Position numbers and translations under genes: made by a program. Positions 25,801-38,907 of a stretch of DNA of 64,000 nt are shown here, in pieces. Position 1 is the first letter of the stretch, and the number at the start of each line of letters is the position of its first letter. The notes under the pieces are model-generated. The model was not told where the DNA came from. It made no database searches and saw only the letters and a list, made by a program, of their open reading frames with translations. The stretch is from Strongyloides papillosus (taxonomy: Eukaryota; Nematoda; Chromadorea; Rhabditida; Strongyloididae): positions 1,488,001-1,552,000 of the forward strand of contig SRSI01000013.1 of the NCBI GenBank assembly GCA_005656395.1, written 5' to 3'.

Positions 25801-26058
25801 CATTTCTTTATATTATATAAAAGATACGGTACATTTTATATAAAAATAGTATTATTTTTTTATCGTAAGATGCCGACTTGTTTACTCAAGAGATTTCCAG
25901 GTTTTAATTCATCTATTATCACAGTTTAACGAATTTATATGGTATGTATAAATTTAGAAAACGTACACATAATACTCACACTAAATATTGCAATTCTTTT
26001 AAATCAAGTCCGTCAACATCAGCTGTCAAAGTAGTCTATCTTAAATCCCAAAAGTATC
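22814..26058. other. Large upstream region of the GATA factor
   Basis: About 3.2 kb with no convincing gene. It contains scattered GATA-type motifs, including the perfect palindrome listed at 23795, and an unusually GC-rich patch at about 24480-25080 with CATATG and CACCTG E-boxes. A small hairpin, GCACC/GGTGC with a 4-nt loop, lies at 25045-25058. These are plausible enhancer pieces for the GATA factor (inference). A 66-codon minus-strand frame at 23468-23668 is hydrophobic chance sequence. Confidence 0.5.
23795..23816. promoter_or_regulatory. Palindromic paired GATA site upstream of the GATA gene
   Basis: TTGATTATC, a 4-base TAAG spacer and GATAATCAA form perfect 9-bp arms, placing two GATA cores head to head. 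Another AGATAA lies about 12 bases to the left (near 23784). The site is about 980 bp upstream of the GATA-factor start. Two-finger GATA proteins can bind palindromic GATA sites, so autoregulation is a reasonable guess but not shown. Confidence 0.4.
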
Positions 26059-26377
26059 ATGAATAGCAAACAAATAATAGAGGATGATAGTGCGAATCTG
26101 TTCAAAGTAATGAGATTTGCCGGCTTCTTCTCTTTCAAGATGGTAAATTATCCGATATCACTAGATGATGCAGTGAGGAGAAGCTGGTACTATCAAAAAT
26201 ACCAAAAACAATTATAATAATCTTAGTTGTATAAATGTGCCAGAATCTGTCACTAATCAAGGAATAAAAGGTCAAAAGGGAATGTGGCAAGAGGGAATAT
26301 TTTATAGTATTATAGACGTGTGTCAAATTGATACACCAGTTTATAAAGCTTTATCTTTTAATCATATCATTTCTTAA
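26059..26377 (+). CDS. Candidate small two-exon gene, unknown product
   Basis: I do not recognise this protein. An ATG at 26059 opens a frame whose natural stop is at 26215-26217. A second open frame in another register follows directly, from about 26219 to a TAA at 26375-26377. A 40-bp GT...AG intron (26187-26226, donor GTACTA, acceptor TCTTAG) joins the two in phase 2 and gives 92 residues. The composition is coding-like: mixed charged and hydrophobic residues (MNSKQIIEDDSANLF..., then CINVPESVTNQ...), and the DNA is richer in GC than its flanks. There is no signal peptide or membrane helix and no known motif. The intron is at the short end of those in the window (40-90 bp for short introns). 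It could instead be a fragment of a decayed gene. It sits alone between the GATA gene and bestrophin. Confidence 0.35.
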
Positions 26378-27921
26378 TGTAGTTTTTTTTAGATGAGTGT
26401 CAGATTTTTTAACATCTCTTAATGAATGATTATATAATATAATAAAATGAAAATATTTATAAAAATATATTTTGATAATTTGATAGATAATAATCTTTCT
26501 CAAATGCGGTAATGCTTCTTTTTTTATTAATAATAAATTATTTACCTTACATAAAGTAAACTTATTCCTCTTCAAAAACAACGACAATGCCAATCATAAG
26601 TCAAGTATAAAGATGATAATTATTATAAATCTTGCAATTAACAAATTACTTTTTATATAATTATAAAAACCGACTACTTTTCTAAATCTTATTTTCTCAA
26701 CATTACACTATCATTATCCTTTAATTTTTTTAATATTATACCGCCTTTTAAAAAATTAAAATAAAATCAAAGTTAACAGGTAGATGATAATTATTATTAT
26801 TAATAATACCTATCATTTCAAAAGTTCTTTTCTTAAAAAGGTTAAAGATATCAAATGTTTGTTAAAGATTAATTTGATTAATTGTCATAGGTAATATATA
26901 ACATTTTATGGTGATTAAAAGTACTGTAGAAATAAAAATTTTATTATTGTATGTCAACTACATAATATTAAATATTTTAAGGTGTCAATCTTCATGTTTG
27001 ACTACCATGTCTATAAAAAGTACCATTAATCATTCGGTCATGTTAAGCGGCGCTAAGTTGTTGTAATTCTCATTCATTTCTCTCTTTTACTGAATCATAT
27101 CAAAAGTAAATTAAAGGCCATTGTTATGTATAAACACATATATTAGTATTATTTTCGTAGATTTTTATCTGTTTCATGAGGTAAAGTATATAGACATGTA
27201 AAATTCCTCCGCTCCAAATATGTTGTGTTCACCGCCTTTCATAAAAAATTATATAGAAACAGGACGTGACACTTGTCAGATCATTATCAAATACTATGAT
27301 CATTTAAACACATTAATATTCAATTGTATAAAACTTCTTGTTTACAAAATCTTAAATATACACTACATTTAATAAGGGGACTCAAATTTGTATATAAATA
27401 TCCTAAAACAAGATTTTTATAGTTTATAAATTTTTGCTTAAATACATTCAATAATTAATTATTTTTTTTAATTTATTTTAATTTTTCATTAACAAAAAAG
27501 TTTTGACATCAATCATATAGTCATTAATTTTTAAATGAGTACTTAAGGAAAGAATTTATTATACTAATAAAGGAAGTATATTAGATATCTGGAACATGAA
27601 TGTTGTATGTGAATATAAATACTATATCAATCTCCAAATCTCCTCCAGATGTTGATTTTTTTTCTTAAATAAACATAATGATTTTTTTATTATTTCTGGA
27701 GACATATTGTCGGTGAATCATTTTTACAAATCATTTATGTATTCAAGTATCATGTATGTAGAATAGAAAAGTACAAAAAATTAAACTTTTTGATGTGGAT
27801 GAGTTTCTTATAAAATTTTACTTCTTTATCTGATCATTAATTAAAAATTTTATTTTAAAAGTTAAATTAAAACATGAATAAATTTATTTTTAATTAGTAT
27901 GTCGGCTGTTTATAGATTCCT
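26378..27921. other. Intergenic between small-gene candidate and bestrophin 3' end
   Basis: About 1.5 kb. A GC-richer patch around 26985-27065 includes a TATAAAAA box (about 27012) and the unusual GCGGCGC. No reading frame of coding character follows, so no gene is called. The remainder is ordinary AT-rich flank and the bestrophin 3' region. Confidence 0.45.
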
Positions 27922-29511
27922 TTAATTTTGAATCTCATTTTTAACACTATTTGTTGATTTTTCATCTTCTGGGACTGTTGAAAGGGATGTGATATGATGA
28001 AAGGTTAATTCTTTTGGAGTCTCTGGTGGTGGAGACTCTAAATCGTTAATAGGCACTCTTACTGAAGTTTTATTTTCTTTTGTTGATGAGTCATTCTCCG
28101 GTGGAGGAGAATGAATTTTGTCATTGGTTTCAAGAAAAGATGTACTTAATTTACGAATTCCGGCAAGTGATGTCTTAAAATTTACTTCTAAGGGGCTTAC
28201 TTTATTGTCATGACAAAATAATGATCCTGTTGCAATATTTTTCAAATCATTTGCTGATTCTTCTAATTTGAGCATAGCAGCTGATCCTCTATAAGGATGA
28301 ACATCTCTTTTTGTTTGATATGTAGTTTTAATAGAAAACGGCTTTGCTAATGTTACTTCTTTAAATATATCCTCCTCAATATCCTTTGGTCGCTTATTAC
28401 ATTTTATTATCTCCAATCCTTTCTGCAGAACGAAAAATTTTTAAAGAATAAGGTAAAAAAAGTAAAAAACATACGGATAAGTTTCTTTCTAAAAGCCAAA
28501 ACGTTTCGAAATCGTCATCATCCTCACCAAATGGATTCAATAAAGCTTCAGCAACTTTAACCCAGCCGGTTATAAATAAAAACTCGAGTATAGTCATAAA
28601 AGGCACAAAATGATCGATCTAATAAATATAAAAAGTATCATTTAATAAATAAATAAAAATATCTTACCCTATCACTGTCTGTTCCTTGTCTAGCAAAGAC
28701 AGAAATAATAAAATATACTCTAACACAAAGGTAAACAATTTGAGGGTAACTTAGTGGTACAGGTACCCAATCATAACAAAGTAACGCCTGTAAATCAGTG
28801 CGAAAATCTCTAATTCTGTCAATAACATTTAAAAAAGCTGGATCGCTTTTGATAATATTATGTTTGTATCTAAGATCATAACAAAGTGCCAGGGCCCATT
28901 GTATAGGCATCCAATATTTAGGATTATCCTCCTCTTCTCTATAAATTTGATATTCTTGAAGAGTCATTAATCCAGAGTCAATTAGGGATTCAGTAGTTGG
29001 TATTCTTTTTTTAACCTGTATTGAAATGTCCCGAAATACTAAAGCTTGTGAAAGAACACAATACCTAATTATATTTCTTTTCCTTTGATACATTTCATTG
29101 GTGTTATCAGGTACATGGCACCCCAATACCAATGCTATATTATCAATAAAACCAATTTTCTTGAACATATCAATCCAGCGGTTAAAGACAACAGAAACAA
29201 AGAAACCAAGTAAAAAAACTAATGGAATGCGTTGAAGACAATCGGATAATTGCGACCTTATTTCTACAAATCTTCTAAATACATTTTATTTAATATTATT
29301 ATTTTTTAAATTATCATTGTTTAAATACCTACATTCTTTGAGGATCCGTTAAAACTGATCTTATAATAATGGCTACTCCTGAATATGTTACCAAAAAGAC
29401 AAATAGTTCTAAAATCACAGACTTCCATATAGATCCATTCCATTTAAAAAGTATTTTTAGCATCCCAATTTTATCGGAGGATGCTACATCACAAGCATAT
29501 GGAACGGTCAT
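27922..29511 (-). CDS. Bestrophin calcium-activated anion channel
   Basis: A pentameric Ca-gated chloride channel of the plasma membrane. Minus-strand exons 29511-29333, 29274-28668, 28618-28475 and 28422-27922 (introns 58, 49 and 52 bp, phases 2, 0 and 0), 476 residues. It starts [11 protein letters not shown], matching the MTVxYxxxVA beginning of the family. The pore neck [12 protein letters not shown] keeps the three hydrophobic gate residues (Ile, Phe, Phe) in their usual spacing. NRW follows, then [12 protein letters not shown], and the third exon holds [21 protein letters not shown], the acidic calcium clasp, intact. The C-terminal 140 residues are polar and variable. Nematodes have many bestrophins, so I give no orthologue name. 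All motifs indicate a functional channel. The gene lies between the GATA-factor upstream region and the pecanex gene, divergent from the latter. Confidence 0.94.
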
Positions 29512-32320
29512 TGTGAAAACCTTAAAAAATAAACAGAAAAAAAATGAATGAATTAAAGATTTCTTAAAGTTGACAAAGATCTTGAAATATTTTTAGAGAA
29601 CATGAATTTTTGTGAAATAGAATGGGAAATTTTTTTTTGAATAAATAAGTCATTTGTATACAATTAGTCGAAATATATGGGACCTTAATTTATTAATATT
29701 TCAATTTATCACCACAAGAATTTAAAACATATATTATAAATAATGTATTTAATAACAAAACATAAAAGATCATTATAAATTATTTTTATTTGTGGTATTA
29801 ACATTTATAAGAGATCAGTTATTGTTCTCAAAAAAATAACACCTCTAATGACATTCTTCATCTCCTGACTTAAATTTGTAATGTATATTGCTCTTGATTG
29901 CCTCTAAATATAAATTATATATATACATTTGTGATGATGAAATGAAAATAATTTTAACAATACATTTTGATAAAGCTATAAATGTAAGTGAAAGTATTTA
30001 AACAAATTTAATAATGTATCTATTTTTTATATACAATTATTTCTACAAGAAATATATATATTTCATTATATCATATTTATAAATATATATAATTTTTAAA
30101 GGAATAATAATAACAGATTTAAAAAGAAAGTGTATGGAAGGTAATTAAGAAAGAGATGTTAAAGAATTCTAAATATTTTTGTAAAATTTAAAATGTTGAT
30201 GTGACTTTAAAATGTTATATTAAGGAAAAATAAACAAATTAGTCTTTGTAGTTGTATTTAGGTGGTTTTTATATATGTTTTTTACATTATTAATTATATA
30301 TATAAATATAGATATCTATTAATATATATAAATTATTTTTTTAATTAAAATAATAAAAAACATCTAGTATAGTTTTGTTGGTGATCAAAAAATATGTAAT
30401 GAAAAATATTTCCTTTTTCATTTGTTTAAAAAAGTATTTTTTTTAGCTAAAATTTCCTTCATTTGGGTGTTCCATACCTTCTTTAAAATTTGATATATTA
30501 AATTATTTTATCAAAATGATATTAAATTATTTATTTAATATGACTAAGAAATTATTAATAAAAAGTTTTTCATGAAAAGGAGAATTTGAAAATTGCACCC
30601 ACAGATTTTTTTCTATCATCTTTTCTACCAAATGAGATATTTTTACATTATTTTGTTTAAACAAAAATAGATAAAAGTACAAGAAGAGATAGAATAAAAG
30701 ATGGTTAATTTTAAGTGGTAAATTAATTTGTAGATTAATAAAATTTCTATCACTTGAAGAATAAAAAAAAACTTTCAGTGAAATAGTAAGTTTTATTACT
30801 CTTTACTATGACAATTTTAATAATACATTAAAACATTATTTCAATCTCATTTTCTTTAACTACATTTATCAGTCTTTTTTTGTCATTAGTTTTGTTATAA
30901 TATTTGTCCATTTTGATAAAATTATCTAGTTAAATAGATACTCAAACAAAAGAGTAACAAAAAATTTGTTAACATAAAGGTTGTATAAATTTTGTTGGAG
31001 AAAGAATAAAAATGCACTACAAATTTTGCCATTATAATTCATCCTTTTAATGAGTATATCACTTTTTTTTCTCCTCCAATTTTTTTATTGATTCTCAGAA
31101 CAAATGACTTTCTTGTTTTTTTTCATCTTACTTATTATTCTTTTTAACTGTTATGTATTTCTTTTTTTCATCCATGATGTTGAATGTATATTAAAGAAGA
31201 ATTGGTTAGTGATATTTTATTCTGACATAATATTTGAATATTTACTGTTATAGTATATTTTATTCTATCAAAATAGTCATTTTTTTATTTTTATTCCATG
31301 AAATATAAATAAAGACATCATATTTAAATGTAATTTTAATAAAAAATAAACACCTTTTTACCATTCACTTATTTGTAGAATGATAAAAAAAAATTTATTA
31401 CTATGATTATGTTAATTTTTGGACACACAAATATGTAGATACTATTTTAAAATCAGACTAGTATTTTTTCCAATTTTTTCTATTATACTTTTTTACTACA
31501 TACTATTAAATATAATTTTTCACCCATACCCAAAAGATATTTTACTCAATTTTTTCCCTCGTTATATCTTTTCAAATCTTTCCGTCTATAATGTCATCTT
31601 ATGTTGCTTTTTTTTAATGGAAAAAATTTTTTTATAATTTAAATTATAGTTGACATCTTATGTCATATTTTTAAAAAAGTTGTTACTTCTCCAACTAAAC
31701 ACTCCTCCAATGTGTGTAAACATTAATTCTTTTTAAGATATGTACATGATATGTTTGTATATTCATTTTGAAGTATAAAAAGTTCTATTTATTGAAATTG
31801 TACCTTAAAGCTATAAATGTCCATAATTATAGTGTATATTTTCCTCAATTATCTGAAAAAAGAACATGGCATTTGCCATATATAAATTTCACAATATTTA
31901 CCATTAATACATCATCACATATATGTACTTTTTCATTAACAAAGGGATAATTTCACAACATTATAATTCTATTTTTTTATAAATATCTATTATTACTAAA
32001 TATTCTGCACTTTTTTTAATTATTATTATTATTTACAGAAAGGTCAAATCAACTAAAAAAAGACTAGTATATTTTCTTTTTATCTATCTCCAACTAATTA
32101 CCTTTCTCAGGCTCCTAACTAACTGGCTATTTTATTTTTATACCCTAACTAGTCAGCATGATACTAAAAAATTATTTCTAATAGTTAATACATATATTAG
32201 TATCAAGAAAATCAAAATACTAAAAAAATAAGATTATAAATTGTCAAGTTATTTCAAGTTAAATTTTTTTTTTATTTCTAAAAGCATAAACCTATATAGT
32301 CTGGCCACCTTGGACAGGCT
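29512..32320. promoter_or_regulatory. Divergent 2.8-kb intergenic region between bestrophin and pecanex
   Basis: Very AT-rich. The promoters of the bestrophin gene (-) and pecanex (+) must lie here. The small open frames at 31419-31637 and 31768-31950 encode poly-hydrophobic, T-rich strings and are probably not genes. A more mixed patch at about 32080-32165, rich in CTAACT/CTAGT words, precedes pecanex. A pyrimidine tract ending in AAAG lies near 32280-32285, about 40 bases before the ATG, and could be a splice or trans-splice acceptor. Confidence 0.45.
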
Positions 32321-35300
32321 ATGACGATTTTGAAACACTTCATGGAAGTATGTCGTCAAGGATTATGGGCTTCATTAACAGGTGGTTGGTATTATGATCC
32401 AGCAAGCTCAAAATTTTGTAATACATTACACTTATACTTATGGTTGTATCTTTTTATAACACCAAGTTTGTTAGGCTATTTATTTGACAAAAATATTCAC
32501 AATGTTGAAAGTTTTTTTTATAATTATAGTATCTTTATTATAATTCTTTATGTAGGAACAATTGTTATGACTTTCCTTTTTATTAAACTCCCAATATTTC
32601 ACTTTCATACAATGTTTGATAATAATGAAGCATGTAAAAGTATTGTCGTAAAGAGAAAAAGTAAAAAAATTAAGATTGGTCTCCAAAGTAGAGGGGTAAC
32701 AACAAGGGAACCTGTTAGGAGGAGAAGTAGAATATCAGGAAGGACATCTGTACCATCAGGAAGGAGATCAAATCCACGTGTTGATTTAATGATTCCTGTT
32801 AGAACTATTGAACAAATAAATGCTTTAAGAGAGCGAAATTTTGCAACTCTCAATGCCTTAGATGATTTTCCAGCAAGATCCGGTAACAGGAATACGAGAG
32901 CTAGCTCGATTCATGAATCTCCACATATTAAACAATCTCAAAGTAGTAGTAATGTACAAAAAGATACAATACCAATTGATAGTTTAGAGTTATTATCCTC
33001 AGTACCAGGTCCTTCTGGTGTTTCACCTCCAAAAAATGATAAAGTTAGTGAGAGAAAATTCTCTGATCCAGCTGAAAATGTATTACACGTTCCTTTTGTT
33101 GATACTAGTAATATTAGAAGAACATATAGTTTGTACATACCAAAACCATCAAATAAAAATCAATCTAATAGTGATAAAAAATGTCCCTCAATAAAGTTTA
33201 ATTTTGAGGAGGAACACTATGATGATGTCCCAATAACAATAACAGAAATGCTTAATGAGACATGTGAAGAGATAAAAAATGATAGTAAGGATGGGAAAAG
33301 TGATAAAGAAGAAAATAGCAAATTATTACCACCACCGAGATTTAAAAAGAGATCAAAATGTGAATGGATGCCAGAGAGTGTTGATATAAATTTTGTAATG
33401 GATGTCCTACCAATTGAACAAAGGAAGATAGCAAGAATGTTAAGAAGAGGTGAAACATTTGATGATGATAATTGGTTTATCAAAGCGTTAAATAGTTTAG
33501 GTGAGAAAGATTTTTTAGATAGTTTAGAGAAAGGGTGTACTGAAGCAACAACTTTAAAATGTGAAATAATTTCTTTTATGGAGGAATTACAAAAAAGGTA
33601 TCCTGTAGGATGTCCATGTTTAGATGAAATTATTAAAAAGATAAGTAATACAATACCAACTGTTAATGAAGAGAGTAAAGATGTTTGTTATGAGGAAGAG
33701 GTGGAGGAAGAAGAAGAATCTACTGTACCACTTGATCCAAATCAACCTGGACCATCAAATTTAAATGTACCGCCTCATGGGGGTAATCAATTAAAATTAA
33801 AAAAATCGTTAGATGAAAGGTTACAGTATAATGGTAATTTAGGCTTATTACCCTCAAAAGGTATGAAGAAAAATTATAGATCTTTTCATTTTCGATATCC
33901 AGATTTTCCAACGAGATACCAACCAATAGATGTTCCTGAGTATGAGAAGGACTTAATTAAAAATAATGGTTGCGATTTGGAGTATGATGTTAGGAATATC
34001 TTGCAAAATCTTATGAAATCATCAATTAATCATAATTTCAATGAAAACATTGATAAGTTATCAACAAGGAGGGTTAAAATTCAACAACGTCGTAGAGGTA
34101 AAAAACTTACAACAAGACCAACAGATAATTTATATGGTGCCCATTCAATACTTACTCTATCAGATGATGAAATTGAAAAAAATCCACTACCAGAGGGCAC
34201 CCAAAGAAGTCATACAAATCAGCAACATAATCGTGAAAGTTTCTGGAGAAGCGATAGTTCATTATCATCAATAGTTAATAATCAGTCGACATTTAGATCC
34301 AATTTTCGAGGCCTAACATCATTTATAGAGGCATTTCAAAATACACGTAATAGGGGTGGGAAAAAACGTCAACAGACGAATGATAATGTAAAATATAGAA
34401 TAACCAATTTTTATGAACTTCGTTTATGTCCCAAATGTTTATTACATATCCATAGGAAAGAACCACCAAGTACCACAACAACCAGTGATAATACTTTACA
34501 ATATTGTAAAAAATTTCCCTCTATCAAATTGAGAATAGATAGATTATATATAATGTCATTATTTGATAAGAACAAAAATATTTACTCATGTATCATTGAT
34601 ATCCTCCTTGCTGGGATTATTTCATTATTAACATCAATTGTGTTTTATTACAATATTTATAGTGGTATCTCAATTTATTTTTATGCTTTTGTTACGGCTG
34701 GTGCACATTTTTCACTTCTTAAATCAGTTCAACCTGATGCATCATCACCAGTTCATGGATTTAATTGGATAGTCTCATACTCTAGACCATTTTATTTTTC
34801 CTCACTATCAATACTCCTTTTATGTATAAATTATGTTGAGATATCAAAAAAGTACCTTGAAGTTTTAGGGAATGATTCAATATATATTTTCGGGTTAGAA
34901 AAGGGAACTTTCAATAACATAATATATTTTATTAATTCATACTTCTACTATCAACTACTGTTTATTCCATTCGCCTCAACAATTGGTATTTTACCACAAA
35001 TTACAACATTGTTTATGCATTTATTTGAACAAATGGATATGTATTTTTTTGGTGGTACAGCAACATTCTCCCTCAATTCATCAGTCCTCTCATTTATTAG
35101 ATCTATCATTACCTTATGTATATTAACGATATTATCAATTCTAGCGTATAATTATTCTAAAGATTCTACAGATAATCTATTTTTTTCTCTGTATAATGCC
35201 TCGATAATATCATTTTCTTATGGTATCTCAAGATATTCAAGTAACTATTCATTAATATTTTTATTTTTTAAAAATATTATAAAAGATAATCCTATTAAAA

Positions 35301-38300
35301 AAATAAGAGATGCTTTAATGAGGATAAAAATAAGAAAAAGAAATCAAAGGAGGGGGAGAGGTAGGAAAAATATAACGAATATTAATGAGAAATCTGATAA
35401 AAATAAGAGTATTAAAGATAAGATACTATTCAATACTTTAAATGTAGCTAATGATGAGAAAGAAGAATTTACAGAGAATGTCGAGATGAAAGAGTTATTT
35501 AGTGAGGAGGGTGAAAATTCAGCATTCCAAGGCATAAAGGATACGTATATTAATGATGTCCTCAATACAATTGGCACCCGTTTTCAACATGATCTTTTTT
35601 CAATGCCATTTATAATGTTGATATTTTTTGCACTCCACTCAACACTTCTGTTTCATATCCTTCAACCATGGATGGAAAGGATATTTGTTTCAATGTCTAT
35701 TGTTGTTGGTTTTTACAATCATTATTTATATCCACATTTTCGTGCCAAAAATCCATGGAAAGTTTTGATAAATCCAATCTTCAAACCATCAGAATTTTTT
35801 GAATTTGAATCTAAGGAGGAGGCTGGTGTGACATGTTTTGAAAGGATACATTTATACTCATTATTTCTTGAAAGAAATGTAATTTACCCGTTACTTATAA
35901 CGTCATTATCAAGTACTTATACTTGGAAAGTCCCTTTTTATCCACCATTAGTATCAACGATTATATTATTTAAAATTTGTAGAACAGCTTACAGTCAACC
36001 ATACAATTTGTATTCACCTTTATTTTTTACATACCTTCTATTGCATTGTGATTTCTTTAGGTGGTATGGGAAGTTCGGTAACGAAATTATTATTTGGTAC
36101 ATTTTGACAATTGTCTGGCCAAAGGTTCAAGAATTTAGGTTGAAGTTAGACTTTATTCTTGCCTACATTGCTCCATGGCAAATTAGTTGGGGTAGTGCAT
36201 TTCATGCCTTTGTCCAACCATTTAGTGCTCCACATACTGGTTTTTTGGCATTAGTTACATTTATTTCATCAATTCTATCAGCTCCATTAAATCCATTTTT
36301 AGGATCGTCCTTCTTTTTAATGTCTTATATGAGGCCAATAAAATTTTGGGAGAAAGATTATAATACAAAACAGTATGATTTTACGAACGCTAAGTTATGT
36401 GATCAAATGGAATCAAATCCAACAATCGATGACTCAAATCTCAATGCCGTATTTTATGAACATATGACGAGATCATTACAAAAATATCTTGCTGGTGATT
36501 TGGCTATGGGACGTTGGGGATCAAAAGTAGAGCAGGGTGATTATTTTTTGCTAACATCATTAAATATGAATTGTCTTGTTCATATAATTGAAATTGGTAA
36601 TGGTTTTGTTACCTTTCAATTGAGAGGTCTTGAATTCCATGGAACGTATTGTCATCAAAGAGAAGTAGAAGCGATTAGTGAAGATCCCCCAGATATAGGG
36701 AAATTTTTCTGTTTCTACTTTAAAGGTCTTTTTGGTTTTTTGCCTTTAAATACAATGTTATCATTTAAATGGATGGCATGGGAAGTTACAGCATCAAAAT
36801 ATATTATTGATGGATATTCTATTACTGATAACTCAGCAATAAATTTACTACAAGTTCATGAGCTTAGAAGACTCCTTGTAACTTTATATGTTAAATCAAT
36901 AATATACTATGCTTTAAATTCAAGGAAATTTTATGACTGGATATCAAATACAAATATAAGACATTCGTTAAAAGATGTTACCATGAGAACTTTCTATTTT
37001 GATGATGATTCATTTCACTTTAACTCCTCAAATGATGAAGATTTTGATTCAAGAAAACGAGGTATCTCAAGAGTATCATTTAATAATGTTTATAAAAAAT
37101 GGATATTATTTTGTTTGAATAAAACTATTGGTATTAAACATCCCAAAGGAACAAAAGCAATGAATGATACGAACTTGATAACAGCTTTTTGTTTTGCATT
37201 ATCATTAGTTGGGAGGAGAATTTTATCATCAGCTGCCTATAGTCATCATTCAAATGCTGCTGAGGCATTTTTACATGGTCTTCATAGTATGTTTAAGGGT
37301 GATTTTAGAGTTACTGCAACACAAGATGAATGGGTTTTTGAGGATTTATCAATATTAAATAAGGTTCTCTCTCCAGCTGTTAGAATGGCTCTTAAACTTC
37401 ACCAGGATCACTTTGCATCCTCTGATGATTTAGATGTTATGGAGACATTATATGCCAAAATAAGTAATTATCATACACAAATTTTTATCTCCCACGAACA
37501 TGATCCATTATGGAGGAGTGCTGTTATGGCAAATATACCAAGTTTATTGGCACTGAGACATGTTTTTGATGATGGAACGAATGATTTTAAAGTTATAATG
37601 TTAAATAAGATGTATCTTAATATGAGAGTAATTAAATTAAACAGAGAATGTGTAAGAGCATTTTGGGCTGGTCAACAGCAAGAATTGATATTTTTAAGGA
37701 ATAGGAATGCCGAACGTGGTAGCATTCAGAATGCTAAACAAGTTTTAAGGAATATGATTAATAGCTCAGCTGACCAACCAATAGGATATCCAATATATGT
37801 CTCGCCATTGACGACAAGTTATGTTGAAACTCACCATCAAATTGAAGAAATCATTGGAGGATCTTTTAGTATAAATAATATAACATCGTTCCTTCAAAAA
37901 GGAATTACTTTTCTAAGGGAAATGCTCACAACAAGTAATAGTACTAATTTAGCACAAAATAATTTTGAAGGTAGAGAACCAATTAATATAGTTATTGGTG
38001 ATAATAGAGTTGATCAAATAAATACTGATAATAATAAGAGTATTATAAGATCTAACAAACCGAATCATGATATAACTAAACATGGTAGTTCAGAAAAATC
38101 AAAAGAAAAGTACCCATCGGCATCCTATCATATTAGGACATCAAGTAATAATAATGCTCAAAATGTTGTTTTAAAACTTGTTCCAGGAGGTAAATCAGAT
38201 AGTGTAACAAAAGTGTACCATTCTGTAAATGGTGATGATATTTTGGTATCAGGAAATGGAAAGATAACTGAGAATGATGAGGTGATAAGAATTGAGGATG

Positions 38301-38907
38301 AAGAAGAAGAGGAGGATGTTGAGTTTGCTGAGAATGATGAAATAAAGGATGAGGATGGCAATATTAACGAGGATACTTTGAAGGAGGATGACAATGATCC
38401 GTTAACAAAGACACGCTCTAAGCGTGATATTGGAAAGTGGGCTACAATTATTGATAATAAATTTGTAAGGATAAATATTAATAGAAATTTTTATTTTTTA
38501 AATTTAGGTTCAAGATCATTTAAATGAGAAGATGAAGTCACTTAATCGTTATGTAATACTATGGCCTTCAGAGGAATGGCGTCTTCGTGGTGGATTAAAA
38601 ACTTGGCCATCATTACCAAATAATGGTATGATGGGGGAAATTGTTCATGTATGGAGTCCTTTCAATCCAGATCCATTGTGTCGATCTCATGCTGGTTACA
38701 TTTATTTAGTATGTTTATTATATATAAATAATTATTATCATACCTATTCATTAATTATTTTTTTAGGTGAAAATTAAATTACCAGCGAAGGATGTTGTAA
38801 TACAAGTAGATGGTTGTGAAGAGAAGAAGGATGATCAAAATTTAAACGTGGTATATGTTCCTATCCTTGATGAGGGCATTATTCTGATAGACAAAAATAG
38901 TTTTTAA
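32321..38907 (+). CDS. Pecanex-family multi-pass membrane protein
   Basis: A very large membrane protein of the pecanex (PCNX) family; fly pecanex acts in the ER and affects Notch signalling. Exons 32321-38464, 38508-38708 and 38767-38907 (introns 43 and 58 bp, phase 0), 2161 residues, near the roughly 2000-2340 of animal PCNX proteins. The start GLWASLTGGWYYDP matches the conserved pecanex N-terminus. Then come two membrane helices, a long charged and Ser-rich cytosolic stretch (about 100-740), a block of helices (about 750-960), another (about 1085-1360), and the conserved C-terminal domain (about 1360-1835) with YLAGDLAMGRWG, AAEAFLHGLHSMFKGDFRVT and FWAGQQQELIFLRNRNAERG. The two short final exons restore a conserved tail (LPNNGMMGEIVHVWSPFNPD). 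The first exon alone is 6.1 kb without an intron, which is unusual for an animal gene. Between 1930 and 2010 there is an acidic low-complexity run. Confidence 0.95.

Noticed and set aside
26135..26326. 63-codon minus-strand frame over the small gene candidate
   Set aside because: It is the antisense shadow of the better-supported plus-strand two-exon model; no coherent protein features.
27005..27065. TATAAAAA box with a GC-rich patch resembling a promoter
   Set aside because: No gene follows on either strand at a sensible distance, and the box is expected by chance in AT-rich DNA.
31419..31950. Two plus-strand open frames before pecanex
   Set aside because: They are runs of Phe, Ile, Leu and Tyr from T-rich DNA, with no splice logic connecting them to pecanex.
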